Below are positions 37,204 to 46,169 of a stretch of DNA of 64,000 nt, one piece after another; the stretch's first letter is position 1; every line of letters starts with the position of its first letter. The stretch spans positions 310,001 to 374,000 of the forward strand of contig NZ_JAAVUY010000003.1 in the NCBI RefSeq assembly GCF_018449695.1, given 5' to 3'. The notes under the pieces were generated by a model that was given only the letters and a program-made list of their open reading frames with translations, searched no databases and was not told the origin of the DNA. A program made the position numbers and the translations under genes. This DNA comes from Bradyrhizobium sp. dw_411 (GTDB taxonomy: Bacteria > Pseudomonadota > Alphaproteobacteria > Rhizobiales > Xanthobacteraceae).

Positions 37204-38094
37204 ATGGAGATGCATCAGGTCCGATATTTTCTTGCCATGGCGCGGAGCCTGAATTTCACGCGCGCAGCAGAAGAATGCAACGTCACTCAGCCGTCGCTCA
37301 CCCGCGCGATTCAGAAGCTCGAAGAGGAATTTGACGGCCCGCTGTTCCGCCGCGAGCGTTCGCGCACCCATCTGACCGACCTCGGCCGCGAGATACTGCC
37401 GCATCTTGAGCGTACTTACCAAGCCGCGCAGGCCGCCAAGGTCTTGGCGCGCGAGATAGGCAAGGCTCAGGTGGCGCCGCTGACCCTCGGAATTGCGAAC
37501 ACGATCGAGAATGACGGCCTGGACGCGGTGCTGGCGGAGATCGGTGCCGGTCTGCCCGGATTCGAACTCGCGCTACAAAGTGGCTCGTCCGAAGAATTGA
37601 TCGAACTCGGGCTGAACGGCGCACTCGATCTTTTCATTGTCGAAGTGCCCGAGGATGCGCCCGACAGGTTCGAAGCCTGGTCGTTGTTCGAGCATGTCTA
37701 TCATATGATCACGCAGGCGGGGCATCCGCTGGCGAGCCGGGATGTGGTGACGCTCGACGATATACGCGACGAAGTTTGGATCGAATATTGCGGAGACGGT
37801 GCTCGGGCGCTGCGCGATGCTGCTAAAACGGCAGGTTTCGAGCCAACATTCCGGCATCGCGTGGACAGCGCAGTCCAGCTCCGTACACTGTTGTTGGCCG
37901 GATTTGGAAGCGCCTTCCTTCCACCGCCGCTCGATCGCACCAGGCTGGCGGTGCTCCGTCTCGCCGGCGTCGATGCATCCCGCGGTGTCGTGCTCGCGGC
38001 AATCGCCGGGCGGCGTCGGTCTGTTGCGGCCGATGCTTTCGTGCGAGCGTCGCGCGCCCGCGCATGGGACGTGGAGCCGTCAGCGCGTCAATGA
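37204..38094 (+). CDS. LysR-family regulator (OxyR/CynR-like group)
   Basis: 296 residues from ATG 37204, since the winged helix begins MHQVRYFLAMARSLNFTRAA; the open frame reaches further upstream without homology. It continues with VTQPSLTRAIQKLEEEFDG and a substrate-binding domain (APLTLGIANTIENDGLDAVL). Its 3' end overlaps that of the convergent peroxiredoxin gene by 15 bp. The effector is unknown. Confidence 0.88.
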   Translation: MEMHQVRYFLAMARSLNFTRAAEECNVTQPSLTRAIQKLEEEFDGPLFRRERSRTHLTDLGREILPHLERTYQAAQAAKVLAREIGKAQVAPLTLGIANTIENDGLDAVLAEIGAGLPGFELALQSGSSEELIELGLNGALDLFIVEVPEDAPDRFEAWSLFEHVYHMITQAGHPLASRDVVTLDDIRDEVWIEYCGDGARALRDAAKTAGFEPTFRHRVDSAVQLRTLLLAGFGSAFLPPPLDRTRLAVLRLAGVDASRGVVLAAIAGRRRSVAADAFVRASRARAWDVEPSARQ

Positions 38095-38727
38095 GGCGAC
38101 GATGCGCACGACATCCTCGGGCTCCGCACGAAGCCTGAAATCGGGGTCCACGAACGCATATTCGATAATGCCGTCCGTTCGCACAACGAAGGTCGCGGGC
38201 ACGGGGAGCAGGCCGGCCGCTCCTCCGTAAAGTTCGTTCAAATCGATCCCGAACTCACGATAGGCCGCAATCAAGGTCGGTCCGACGTGGAATGCCAATC
38301 CAAGTTCCAGCGCCAGGCCGTGATCGACGTCGCAGAGTACTACCGCGTCCGGCCCAACGATATCGCCAAGGGCCTGGCTTCGACCACCTAGTTCTGCCGT
38401 TACAATGGCGAGTTGTCCTCCGGCGTCCTCAAGTCCGGCAAGCGCTGCGCGCCAACTCTCCAACTCGCTGACACAATAGGGACACCAACCGCCTCTGTTA
38501 AAGCTGAGCACGAGTGGGCCATCGACCAAAAGGCCGGCCAGCGTGCGAAAGCGCCCGCGATAATCGGGCAGTGCGATTTTAGGAAAATGATCGCCGACGC
38601 GTGGCGCGCGCGCGCCGACCTCCAGCGTGCGGAGCCGCGCCACGAATTCATCGTAACGCTCGCGCCACTTGGGTGAGACGCCGCGGAGATAATCCAGTTT
38701 CTCTGAAAGGGGTGGCGTGGTCATCAT
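38080..38727 (-). CDS. AhpC/TSA-type peroxiredoxin-like protein
   Basis: 215 residues. Redox motif GGWCPYCVSELESW (Cys82, Cys85) within a thioredoxin fold (FPKIALPDYRGRF; LVLSFNRGG). The CxxC motif puts it in the AhpC-TSA group of peroxiredoxin-like oxidoreductases, which reduce peroxides. There is no signal peptide. It faces a divergent NDH-2 gene (start 38875), and a stress-response pairing is plausible. Confidence 0.85.
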   Translation of the reverse strand: MMTTPPLSEKLDYLRGVSPKWRERYDEFVARLRTLEVGARAPRVGDHFPKIALPDYRGRFRTLAGLLVDGPLVLSFNRGGWCPYCVSELESWRAALAGLEDAGGQLAIVTAELGGRSQALGDIVGPDAVVLCDVDHGLALELGLAFHVGPTLIAAYREFGIDLNELYGGAAGLLPVPATFVVRTDGIIEYAFVDPDFRLRAEPEDVVRIVASLTR

Positions 38728-38874
38728 ATTTTCATATTGGGCCGGCTCTGGGCTGAACGGAAGCCATCGCGCGGCATGAACTTCATGCGTCCTGCGTATC
38801 CGTTTGTCTGTAACCGGGCGGCCAGATTAGGCGGAGTAGGGGTGAGCATCAATGTTCGTCTGAAGGAATCGATC

Positions 38875-40203
38875 ATGTCGCCCGTCTCTCAGCTACCCAG
38901 CCATAACACCAAGCCACGCGTAATCATCATCGGCGCGGGCTTTGGCGGCTTGTCGGTGGCGCGCGGGCTTGCACATTCGGGCGTCACCATCACGCTTATC
39001 GACCGTCAAAACCACCACGTCTTCCAGCCGCTTCTCTATCAGGTAGCGACCGCGGGGTTGTCGCCTGCTGACATTGCGGCACCGATCCGCTCCATCGTCA
39101 AGCGCCAGAAAGAGACGCGCGTTCTCCTTGCCGAGGTGAAGGGCGTCGACGCCGATCAGCGCCGCGTTCTCCTCTCGGACGGGGGGACACTTGATTACGA
39201 TGCTCTCGTGATCGCGACTGGCGCCCGTCACGGCTATTTTGGCCGCGACGAATGGGCGGAGCACGCCCCCGGCATCAAGACGATCGACGACGCGACGCGC
39301 GTCCGGCGGAGCATTCTGCTCGCCATGGAACGTGCCGAGACGATCCGCCAGGAAAGTCTGCCCGATCGGGACGAATATCTCACCTTCGTTGTCGTCGGCG
39401 GAGGACCCACGGGCGTGGAGATGGCGGGCGCTATCGCTGAGCTCACCCGCCATGCTACCGACATGGACTTCCGCTTCATTACCCGCCGTTGTCTCAGGAT
39501 CATGCTTGTCGAAGCGGGTGACCGGCTGCTGCCCACCTTTCCGGCAAAGCTCGGAGACGCCGCACGCAAGGCGCTCGGCGGCCTAGGCGTGATTGTCCGG
39601 TTGAATGGCCGCGTGACCGATATCGGTGACTACGGCGTGACGATAGGCGACGAGAGGATCGCAACCGCGACCGTCATCTGGGCGGCCGGTGTACAGGCGT
39701 CCGATGCTGCCAAATGGCTCGATGTCGAGGCCGACAGGAGCGGCCGCGTGAAGGTCGAGCGGGATCTGAGCGTTCCCGGTCATCCCGATATCTTCGTGAT
39801 TGGCGATACCGCAAGCCTTGTCGATGCAAGCGGACAGCCGGTACCCGGCGTCGCGTCGGCCGCCAAGCAGGAGGGTATGCATGTCGCTCGTTCCCTGCTC
39901 GCACGATTCACCGGAAGCCAGGCGCCACCGCCCTTCCACTATCGGAACTGGGGCAATCTCGCGACGATCGGGCGGAAGCGTGCCGTCGCAAAGATCGGCT
40001 CGCTCCAGATCACGGGTTTAGCCGCATGGCTGCTGTGGTCGACCGCCCACATCTATTTTCTTGTCGGCTTCCGCAACCGCATCGTGGTCGGCGCCAACTG
40101 GCTGTGGAACTATCTCACCTTCGAACGTGGCGCGCGACTGATCACGGGGATGACACACGTGGTGCGCCGTGACGCCGAAACTCACACGCCAACTTCCGAT
40201 TGA
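38875..40203 (+). CDS. Type II NADH dehydrogenase (NDH-2)
   Basis: 442 residues from ATG 38875, with GAAGGAA upstream. FAD site: RVIIIGAGFGGLSVARGLA; NADH site: FVVVGGGPTGVEMAGAIAEL; C-terminal FAD contact: VIGDTASLVD and GVASAAKQEG. The quinone-reductase end carries the amphipathic, membrane-associated segment LAAWLLWSTAHIYFLVGFRN. It transfers electrons from NADH to quinone without pumping protons. Repeat copy A begins 20 bp after its stop. Confidence 0.92.
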   Translation: MSPVSQLPSHNTKPRVIIIGAGFGGLSVARGLAHSGVTITLIDRQNHHVFQPLLYQVATAGLSPADIAAPIRSIVKRQKETRVLLAEVKGVDADQRRVLLSDGGTLDYDALVIATGARHGYFGRDEWAEHAPGIKTIDDATRVRRSILLAMERAETIRQESLPDRDEYLTFVVVGGGPTGVEMAGAIAELTRHATDMDFRFITRRCLRIMLVEAGDRLLPTFPAKLGDAARKALGGLGVIVRLNGRVTDIGDYGVTIGDERIATATVIWAAGVQASDAAKWLDVEADRSGRVKVERDLSVPGHPDIFVIGDTASLVDASGQPVPGVASAAKQEGMHVARSLLARFTGSQAPPPFHYRNWGNLATIGRKRAVAKIGSLQITGLAAWLLWSTAHIYFLVGFRNRIVVGANWLWNYLTFERGARLITGMTHVVRRDAETHTPTSD

Positions 40204-40222
40204 AACGTCCTGATCAATCACA

Positions 40223-40496
40223 CCCATCCTGAAAGCGTGGCGAACAAATTGCGTCGTTGATGCCGTTTGCCCGACCGCCCTGATAAGGTCTGCAAAGACA
40301 AGGAAGGGCGCCATCTATGTACTTGGCAGACCGATCTTGCCAAAGCCGGCGGCGGACTCGAGCACTCCAATGAGCTGCTCGTCGCGCTTGGCCCACAGCC
40401 GCATCATGGTCTTGCGTTAGCGATCGAGGTCAGCCTGCCTGCAACGATCAAGCCTGAACTTGCGGTAGCGCAATAAGCAGGTCCCGCAAATCCCGT
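40223..40496. repeat. ~274-bp dispersed repeat, copy A
   Basis: Matches 59936-60207 in the same orientation over its whole length with few differences and small indels. Minus-strand frames common to both copies begin MAPFLVFADLIRAVGQTAST. Only fragments of coding remain, so it looks like a decayed mobile or repeated element; no terminal inverted repeat is seen. The repeat occupies most of the 326-bp gap after the NDH-2 gene. Confidence 0.8.
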
Positions 40497-40529
40497 TCCC
40501 TTTGATATGGATTTGGATAGGGGATCGCG

Positions 40530-40784
40530 ATGCGGGGAAGTGACGAACGGTCGGGCTCGCTGTTCAGCTATGTTGACCTGGAGGCTCGGGTTCGTGCCGA
40601 CCATCCGCTACGGGTGATCCGGGGCTTGTCGAATACGGTGCTCGGCGACCTGTCTGGGGCGTTCAGCAAGCTCTATACGGACTTCGGTCGCCTTTCGATC
40701 GCACCGGAGAAGTTGCTTCGGGCGATGTTGCTGCAGGTGTTCTATGGAGTTCGCTCGGAACGGCATCTGACAGACTGGAACTAA
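40530..40784 (+). pseudogene. IS5/IS1182-type transposase N-terminal fragment
   Basis: 84 codons matching the start of an IS1182/IS5-group transposase (DUF772 region): LFSYVDLEARVRADHPLRVI, LYTDFGRLSIAPEKLLRAML, QVFYGVRSERHLTDWN. The full protein has some 400 residues; here it stops at the point where RQLMEQLDYNLLFRWF-type sequence would follow. It lies directly after repeat copy A, marking a site of past insertion. There is no intact partner in the window. Confidence 0.75.
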
Positions 40785-41000
40785 CGGCGTAATGAATGCG
40801 CTCGTCGCGCGTCTCGAACAAGCTTCAACACACGAGCCGCTCATACGTTGGTGTGACCAGAATTTCCCAAGGTTGGATGGCAGCGCGCGCGGAAGACCTG
40901 CAGCCTGGAGCCTAAGTGGCTTACCTGTCCAATTTCACGGCTACCGGCCGTTTCGTACCGTGCGTCGATATCCCGGTCAGGCTGAGCACTGGAGGTTCGC

Positions 41001-41456
41001 ATGATCAGGTATTTTTTCGAAGGTCTAGGTTCGCCGGACACGGCACTCGCCATCAGCCGTGTTGCCGCCGGCCTTTTTTTCCTGCTGTCCGGTTACCATA
41101 AGCTATTTAACGCCGAGCGCCGCGCCGCGCTGGTCCTGACGTTGCAAAGTGTGGGCCTGCGACACGTCAACGTTCTTCAGTGGTTTTTACCCGCGGCGGA
41201 GTTTTCGGGCGGATTGGCGGTCGCGATGGGCCTGCTTTCCGTGCCCGCAGCTCTCGGGCTGCTGATCATTTCAATCGGCGCAACGCTGACCGACGGCATC
41301 AAGCGCATCGCCGATTGGCGGCCCATAGACAAGTCAGACTGGCTTGATGACATCCTTTATTTGCCCGAGGTGCTCTACGCTTTATTGCTGTTGTCCGTCA
41401 TACTGGCCGGACCCGGGCCTTTCAGCCTGGACGCCCTCCTGGCGAGATATTTTTAG
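41001..41456 (+). CDS. DoxX-family membrane protein
   Basis: 151 residues, four membrane segments (AISRVAAGLFFLLSGYHKLF; LAVAMGLLSVPAALGLLIIS). DoxX family, of the quinol-oxidase-like or redox-associated type; the exact function is unknown. It is isolated between the IS debris and the convergent ABC permease gene, and it is not the DoxX of the bufferin operon. Confidence 0.82.
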   Translation: MIRYFFEGLGSPDTALAISRVAAGLFFLLSGYHKLFNAERRAALVLTLQSVGLRHVNVLQWFLPAAEFSGGLAVAMGLLSVPAALGLLIISIGATLTDGIKRIADWRPIDKSDWLDDILYLPEVLYALLLLSVILAGPGPFSLDALLARYF

Positions 41457-41469
41457 CGCTGTCGCGGCT

Positions 41470-42210
41470 CTAGCGATGCGCCAGGTGACGATCGAACATC
41501 ATCATCAGGGTGTTGCAAGCAATCGCGAAAACGGTCAGGAGCAGGGCGATCGCCATGATCGTATCGATCTGGCCAAGATTGATGGCACTGGTCAGCAGAA
41601 AACCGAGCCCGCGCTGCGAAGCGAACATTTCGCCGATCAATACGCCAAGCAATGTAAGCGAGAAGCCGAGCCGCACGCCCGAAATGATCTCCGGCAGGAT
41701 CGCCGGGACGATGACCGTCAGGGCCGTCTGCAAGGTGGTCAGTCGCAGGACCTGCGAGGTGCGTCGATAGACCGGTTTCATCTGCCGGATCGCATTCATC
41801 GAAAACAGCGTAATGGGAATAAGGCCATGCATGACGCCAAAGGCCACCTTGGCGGACATGCCAAGGCCGAAGCAGAGCAGGACCAGGGGATAAAGAACGA
41901 TTTTGGGGATTGAGTAGAGTGTGACGAGAATCGGTTCCGCGACGTCGCCTGCCAGCCGGCCGAGGCCGAGAATTACGCCAAGAGCAATCCCGCCGAGAAC
42001 GGCAATCAGCAGCGCCAAAACAAAGGCGCGGCCTGTTTCGCTGACATGGATCCAGAAATCGCCGGTTCGCAACAGGACCGAAAGCTTTTCGACGGTTTGC
42101 AGAGGCGAGGCGAGCGCTGAGTCTCCGACGTAAAGATAAAGCAATTGCCAGATGGCAATGCAGGCCAGGATGACGATAGCGGTTCCGCCAAATCTGCGCA
42201 TGTATCTCAC
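41470..42210 (-). CDS. ABC permease, SsuC/TauC-like
   Basis: 246 residues with about six membrane helices (AIVILACIAIWQLLYLYVGD; AFVLALLIAVLGGIALGVIL). The binding-protein-dependent permease pattern is present (TLQTALTVIVPAILPEIISG). Its start overlaps the stop of the second permease by 4 bp. It is the last gene of an SsuABC/TauABC-type operon transcribed leftward from 44796. Confidence 0.9.
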   Translation of the reverse strand: MRYMRRFGGTAIVILACIAIWQLLYLYVGDSALASPLQTVEKLSVLLRTGDFWIHVSETGRAFVLALLIAVLGGIALGVILGLGRLAGDVAEPILVTLYSIPKIVLYPLVLLCFGLGMSAKVAFGVMHGLIPITLFSMNAIRQMKPVYRRTSQVLRLTTLQTALTVIVPAILPEIISGVRLGFSLTLLGVLIGEMFASQRGLGFLLTSAINLGQIDTIMAIALLLTVFAIACNTLMMMFDRHLAHR

Positions 42211-42956
42211 CGCCGCCGCTGCGACTGCAGTCGCCTGTCGACGCCGTTAAGCAATGTGTTCACTCCTGTAACCAGCAGGATGATCAGCAGCATCAGTGCA
42301 TACATGCGAGGGGTCTCGAAATTGTTGTATGCGTAAGCGATGGCATAACCGACGCCGGATCCTGAGAGAATGAATTCCGAGGCGATCACGCCGATAAAGG
42401 AATACGCGACGGAAAGCTTGATTCCCGTGAACAGAGAGGGCGCTGCCGAGGGCAGTTCGATCATGACAGCGGTTTTGATGCGGGACATGCGATAGATCCG
42501 TCCGGTCTTGCGCAGCACGCGGGGAATGCGGTCGAGGCCGTTCAGTGTCGCCGTGATCATCGATACGACAGCAAGCAGCACGGCGATGGCGATGATCGCA
42601 CCCGAACCGACGCCGAAAAGACTGATGAAGACCGGGTAAAAAATGAAAGTCGGCACGGCATAATAGCTGGCGAGCAGGGGTTCCAGCGCAGCTCTGAGGC
42701 CTGGTGCGGAATAGATGATCAACCCGGCGACGAACCCCAGTGTCACCGACAACACGGTTGAGGTCAGCACGTTGACGATGCTTGAGATGATGTCAGCCGA
42801 AAACTCGCCGGAGACGAGTATCTTGGTCAATTCCACCGCCATTTGCGACGGTGCGATCATGACACCGACCGGAATGACATGAAGCCGGCACAGAATCTCG
42901 ACGGTGGCGACGAGGAGCGCCACGATGCCAAACCTGAGTACAGCCTCCGTTCTCAC
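42207..42956 (-). CDS. ABC permease, SsuC/TauC-like
   Basis: 249 residues, paralogous to the 41470 product, so the importer uses a heterodimeric channel. The ABC interaction loop is SRIKTAVMIELPSAAPSLFT. 4-bp overlaps on both sides indicate strict operon coupling. Confidence 0.9.
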   Translation of the reverse strand: MRTEAVLRFGIVALLVATVEILCRLHVIPVGVMIAPSQMAVELTKILVSGEFSADIISSIVNVLTSTVLSVTLGFVAGLIIYSAPGLRAALEPLLASYYAVPTFIFYPVFISLFGVGSGAIIAIAVLLAVVSMITATLNGLDRIPRVLRKTGRIYRMSRIKTAVMIELPSAAPSLFTGIKLSVAYSFIGVIASEFILSGSGVGYAIAYAYNNFETPRMYALMLLIILLVTGVNTLLNGVDRRLQSQRRR

Positions 42957-43810
42957 GATGAACGCGTCTCGCTGGTGGACATCATCTTCAGGGCCTCGAC
43001 GCGAAGCTTCTCCCAGAGTCTTGCAGTGATGTCGCCGAAATGCGGCGTGGATACCACGCGGCTATCGCGATTTCTGTCCCAGCCGGTCTCGACGATATCG
43101 ATGAATGTTCCAGGCCGGGTCGACATCACGCCAACCCGATCGGAAAGCATTGCAGCCTCATCCAGCGCATGCGTGATCAACAGGATGGTAGCGGACGTCT
43201 CCCGCCAGAGACGAAGCAACTCGTCGCCCATGATCAGCCTGGTCTGCTGATCCAGCGCGCCGAAAGGCTCATCCAGCATGATCAGGCGGGGTTGCAACAC
43301 CAGTGTGCGCGCGATGCAAACACGCTGGCGCATACCGCCCGATAGTTGGGCAGGATAGGCCGCAGCGAAATCCTTCAATCCCATGAATCCGATGGCGTAG
43401 TCGACCCGTCGCTTGATCTCGGCTGGATCGACGCCGGCGCGGCGCAGACCGAATGCCACGTTGTCGTGAACGTTGAGCCAGGGAAAGGAAGCGTCTTCCT
43501 GAAAGACAACGCCCACGCCGTCAGGCACGCCCTGGATTGGCTTGCCCTCGAACTGGGCCGTTCCCGTTTGCGGAGGATTGAGGCCCGCCAGAATGTCGAG
43601 CAGGGTGGACTTGCCGCAACCGGAGGGACCGACGACGGAAAAGAATTCGCCTTTGGTCAGGGAAAGATCGACCGGGCCAAGCGCGTGCAGGCTGCGACCT
43701 CGCGAGTGAAAGACGCAGGTGATTCCGCGAAGCGCGACGTGTGGTTGCTCGACAGGCATCTGCTTTACAGCATCACTTTTTACCGTGATCTCGGATGCTG
43801 CTGCGCTCAT
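42953..43810 (-). CDS. ABC ATPase, SsuB/TauB-like
   Basis: 285 residues. Walker A VGPSGCGKSTLLD, signature LSGGMRQRVCIART, Walker B LIMLDEPFGALDQQT. It is of the nitrate/sulfonate/taurine subfamily. It overlaps the binding-protein stop by 4 bp and the first permease start by 4 bp. Confidence 0.93.
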   Translation of the reverse strand: MSAAASEITVKSDAVKQMPVEQPHVALRGITCVFHSRGRSLHALGPVDLSLTKGEFFSVVGPSGCGKSTLLDILAGLNPPQTGTAQFEGKPIQGVPDGVGVVFQEDASFPWLNVHDNVAFGLRRAGVDPAEIKRRVDYAIGFMGLKDFAAAYPAQLSGGMRQRVCIARTLVLQPRLIMLDEPFGALDQQTRLIMGDELLRLWRETSATILLITHALDEAAMLSDRVGVMSTRPGTFIDIVETGWDRNRDSRVVSTPHFGDITARLWEKLRVEALKMMSTSETRSS

Positions 43811-44796
43811 TGCTTGCCCTGCAAATCTGCCGGCAGAAAGGATTTGTCGATCAACTTCGACCAGTTCACATCTGCCTTGATTTCGCCCGTCAGCTTGAGA
43901 GCGTCTACCATGCGGTCGAGTTCAACCTGGTTGAATCCTCCTTCGCTCCACATATGCGGAGCGATCATATTGTTCACAGCTTCGGCCGCAATATCGGGTT
44001 GCAGATTATACGACTTCTCCAGAATGCGGCCGGCTTCCGCCGGGTCTTTGTAGATGGCTTGCACGCCAGCCCGCCGCCCGGCAATGATGGCGCGGAGCTT
44101 GTCGGGATGTTCCCTGGCGAACTCCCGGGTCGTAATGCCAACTGAAGTCGTCATCGGCTTGAGGACCTCGCCGGCGTTGTAGACGGTGCGATATTTGGCT
44201 TTGCGGATGATCGAAAGCGGCTCGATCAGCACCGCAGCCGCCACCCCGCCATTTTCAAGCATCGTGAGACCAGGCATGTAACCGCCCGCCGCTACGCGGG
44301 TAATCTTGCTTGCGTCCAAACCTTTCTCGCGCAGGACCAGCAGAAACAACATCTCGGAAACAGAGCGGGGTGAGGTGACGGCGATCTTCTTGCCCACCAA
44401 ATCCTCAACGCTCTTGATGTTGGAATTCGGCATCGTGACCATCGAGGCTTCGGCGACGCTATGGGTTCCGACGTTCACGAAAACAAGATCAAGTCCCTGC
44501 GCCTGGGCCGCCAGAGCTGCGCCGATCGCGACTTCCCCGTAAGGTGTGGGACTGGCGAGAATGTTGCGCACCGTCGTACCGCCACCGCCCGAACCAAGAA
44601 TTCCGGTGATGTCGATGCCCGCCTGCTTGAAGAGTCCTTTTTCCATCGCCACAGCATAGGGCGCGCCATACAGGCTTGCTCCCCATTGCGTGACTGAAAT
44701 CTCCTCGGCTCGCACCGGCGTGTGAACAGATAAGAGCATCGCTGCGGCGACAACCGCTGCGCGGCAGAAGCACTTCAACCTAAGCGGAACTATCAT
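43807..44796 (-). CDS. Periplasmic binding protein of NitT/TauT/ThiY-type importer
   Basis: 329 residues with a signal peptide ending HTPVRA and the SsuA/THI5-like pattern (QWGASLYGAPYAVAMEKGLF). It heads the importer operon. The class binds small anions or heterocycles such as sulfonates, nitrate and pyrimidine or thiamin precursors. The operator it shares with the nadC operon suggests a pyridine such as quinolinate or nicotinate, but that is inference. Confidence 0.88.
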   Translation of the reverse strand: MIVPLRLKCFCRAAVVAAAMLLSVHTPVRAEEISVTQWGASLYGAPYAVAMEKGLFKQAGIDITGILGSGGGGTTVRNILASPTPYGEVAIGAALAAQAQGLDLVFVNVGTHSVAEASMVTMPNSNIKSVEDLVGKKIAVTSPRSVSEMLFLLVLREKGLDASKITRVAAGGYMPGLTMLENGGVAAAVLIEPLSIIRKAKYRTVYNAGEVLKPMTTSVGITTREFAREHPDKLRAIIAGRRAGVQAIYKDPAEAGRILEKSYNLQPDIAAEAVNNMIAPHMWSEGGFNQVELDRMVDALKLTGEIKADVNWSKLIDKSFLPADLQGKQ

Positions 44797-44863
44797 CCGA
44801 GCCCCTTTGCTTTCGCGCGATAACGATTGCTGTTGCCTATGGTCGGGTCAAGAGGAGCAGTTT

Positions 44864-44881
44864 GTTAGTATACGAATGATA
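44864..44881. promoter_or_regulatory. Operator-like motif upstream of importer
   Basis: On the minus strand it reads TATCATTCGTATACTAAC, 68 bp before the binding-protein start. It matches TATCATTAGTGTACTAAC at 46085-46102 at 16 of 18 positions. The core is an imperfect palindrome TTAGT-NN-ACNAA. Confidence 0.6.
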
Positions 44882-45015
44882 GTTTCAACGCCGGTAGTTC
44901 TTGTCAAGACGAATCCGGGACACGCGCCTGCGACACGCTGTTTTCAAATGCTGCTTTTCGGGGCGACGTTGACCGCTATTTGCGCAGGTCCGGCTTGTGG
45001 AGCGAGACGTCTAAC

Positions 45016-45930
45016 CTAATCCTGGATCGGGGGAATTTCCTGTTGGGCGCTCCATCCATCGTCATGTGCCCGCAGATGAACATTGTCCGGGTTGACGTAA
45101 TGGCGGCCGAGCCAACGGCTCAAGCCGTCGAGCCCCGGGAACAGGACGCGTTCGGTCATGTTCGCCTGATCGAGCTTGTCACGTACCTCCCACTTCAGGT
45201 CGGCTTTCAAAATCAGCTTGCGGCCGATGGCCGGCACATCGGCGAGCCAGGAGTCAAACGAGAGTCTGGCGTTGGACATGACCGAGAAAACCGCAAACTG
45301 GTTGGTAATGCGCTCGTCGAGGGACGGTGGTTCAAAGAACAGCACGAACGGATCGGTTCCGTTGAGCTTGTCGAACTCCTTCAACGTCGAAGCATACTGC
45401 CGCAGCATTTCAGCCGTGAATACGTGCGAACCCGCCTCGGAAAGAATCGACTTGAGGCGATCGGGAAGCGTTTGCGCCGCTTCGTGATAGTCGACGATGA
45501 TGATTGCGCCATCGCTGTCGTAATGCGCAAGTTCTGCCGTTGCGAAGTGCATGGCGACATAGGGCGAATAAGTCCAGTCCAGGAGGCGGGTCGGAAGCCC
45601 GTGATGCTGTCCGAGCGCGATCCAGTTCCAATCGTCATCAAACGGGACCTGCTCGCGGGTTGCATATTTCCGGAATGCCCGGAGGACATGATATTCGAGT
45701 TCCCAATATTGTCCGCCGAGCCGCGCCAGCGAGGTGCGCGTATCGAAATGAGCCTGGCCGACGCCGCGGAAAAGGGCCTTTGAGCGGTGCCGTCGAAGAC
45801 TTGGATCCCAGGAGCCTCCGAAGACTTCCGCCTGGAGTTGCTCCCAACTGGTAATCTCGACGATCTCGTACACAGGGATGCCTCGCGCGTTAATAGATGT
45901 GCGTCTAGAGCTAGATAGCGTCTTAAACAC
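45016..45930 (-). CDS. FRG-domain protein
   Basis: 304 residues. The FRG motif is ALFRGVGQAHFDTRTSLARL and is followed by the family's second block LPTRLLDWTYSPYVAMHFAT. The biochemical role is unknown; FRG proteins are often seen in accessory or defence-type regions. It lies between the two co-regulated NAD-linked units, on the importer strand, and is divergent from nadC. Confidence 0.82.
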   Translation of the reverse strand: MFKTLSSSRRTSINARGIPVYEIVEITSWEQLQAEVFGGSWDPSLRRHRSKALFRGVGQAHFDTRTSLARLGGQYWELEYHVLRAFRKYATREQVPFDDDWNWIALGQHHGLPTRLLDWTYSPYVAMHFATAELAHYDSDGAIIIVDYHEAAQTLPDRLKSILSEAGSHVFTAEMLRQYASTLKEFDKLNGTDPFVLFFEPPSLDERITNQFAVFSVMSNARLSFDSWLADVPAIGRKLILKADLKWEVRDKLDQANMTERVLFPGLDGLSRWLGRHYVNPDNVHLRAHDDGWSAQQEIPPIQD

Positions 45931-46084
45931 GGCGCCGCAAAGCCCGCCGGACGAACTGTAATGTGTTTCAAACTGTGCTGCTTACAATTCGGAAAATATT
46001 CGAAAACCGCGACGGTTCTGCGTAGACGCGCGCGTGATCCGTTGTGGTTGGCGTCAGCCATATTGACAGAAGCGGCATATCTTA

Positions 46085-46102
46085 TATCATTAGTGTACTA
46101 AC
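46085..46102. promoter_or_regulatory. Operator-like motif upstream of nadC
   Basis: TATCATTAGTGTACTAAC, 68 bp before the nadC start. It shares 16 of 18 bases with the inverted copy at 44864-44881 in front of the importer. The core TTAGT-GT-ACTAA is an inverted repeat, as expected for a dimeric repressor. The regulator is not in this window; NAD regulators of the NrtR or NadQ type are candidates. Confidence 0.6.
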
Positions 46103-46169
46103 GGATTTCCGCACATGGCGACAGCGCAGTAAATCTGCGATCGGGCGCAACATTTGGGAGACGGTCTCG

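Noticed and set aside
40214..40396. Short minus-strand frames inside the two copies of the ~273-bp repeat.
   Set aside because: They are interrupted, differ between copies and match no family I can name, so they were treated as repeat DNA.
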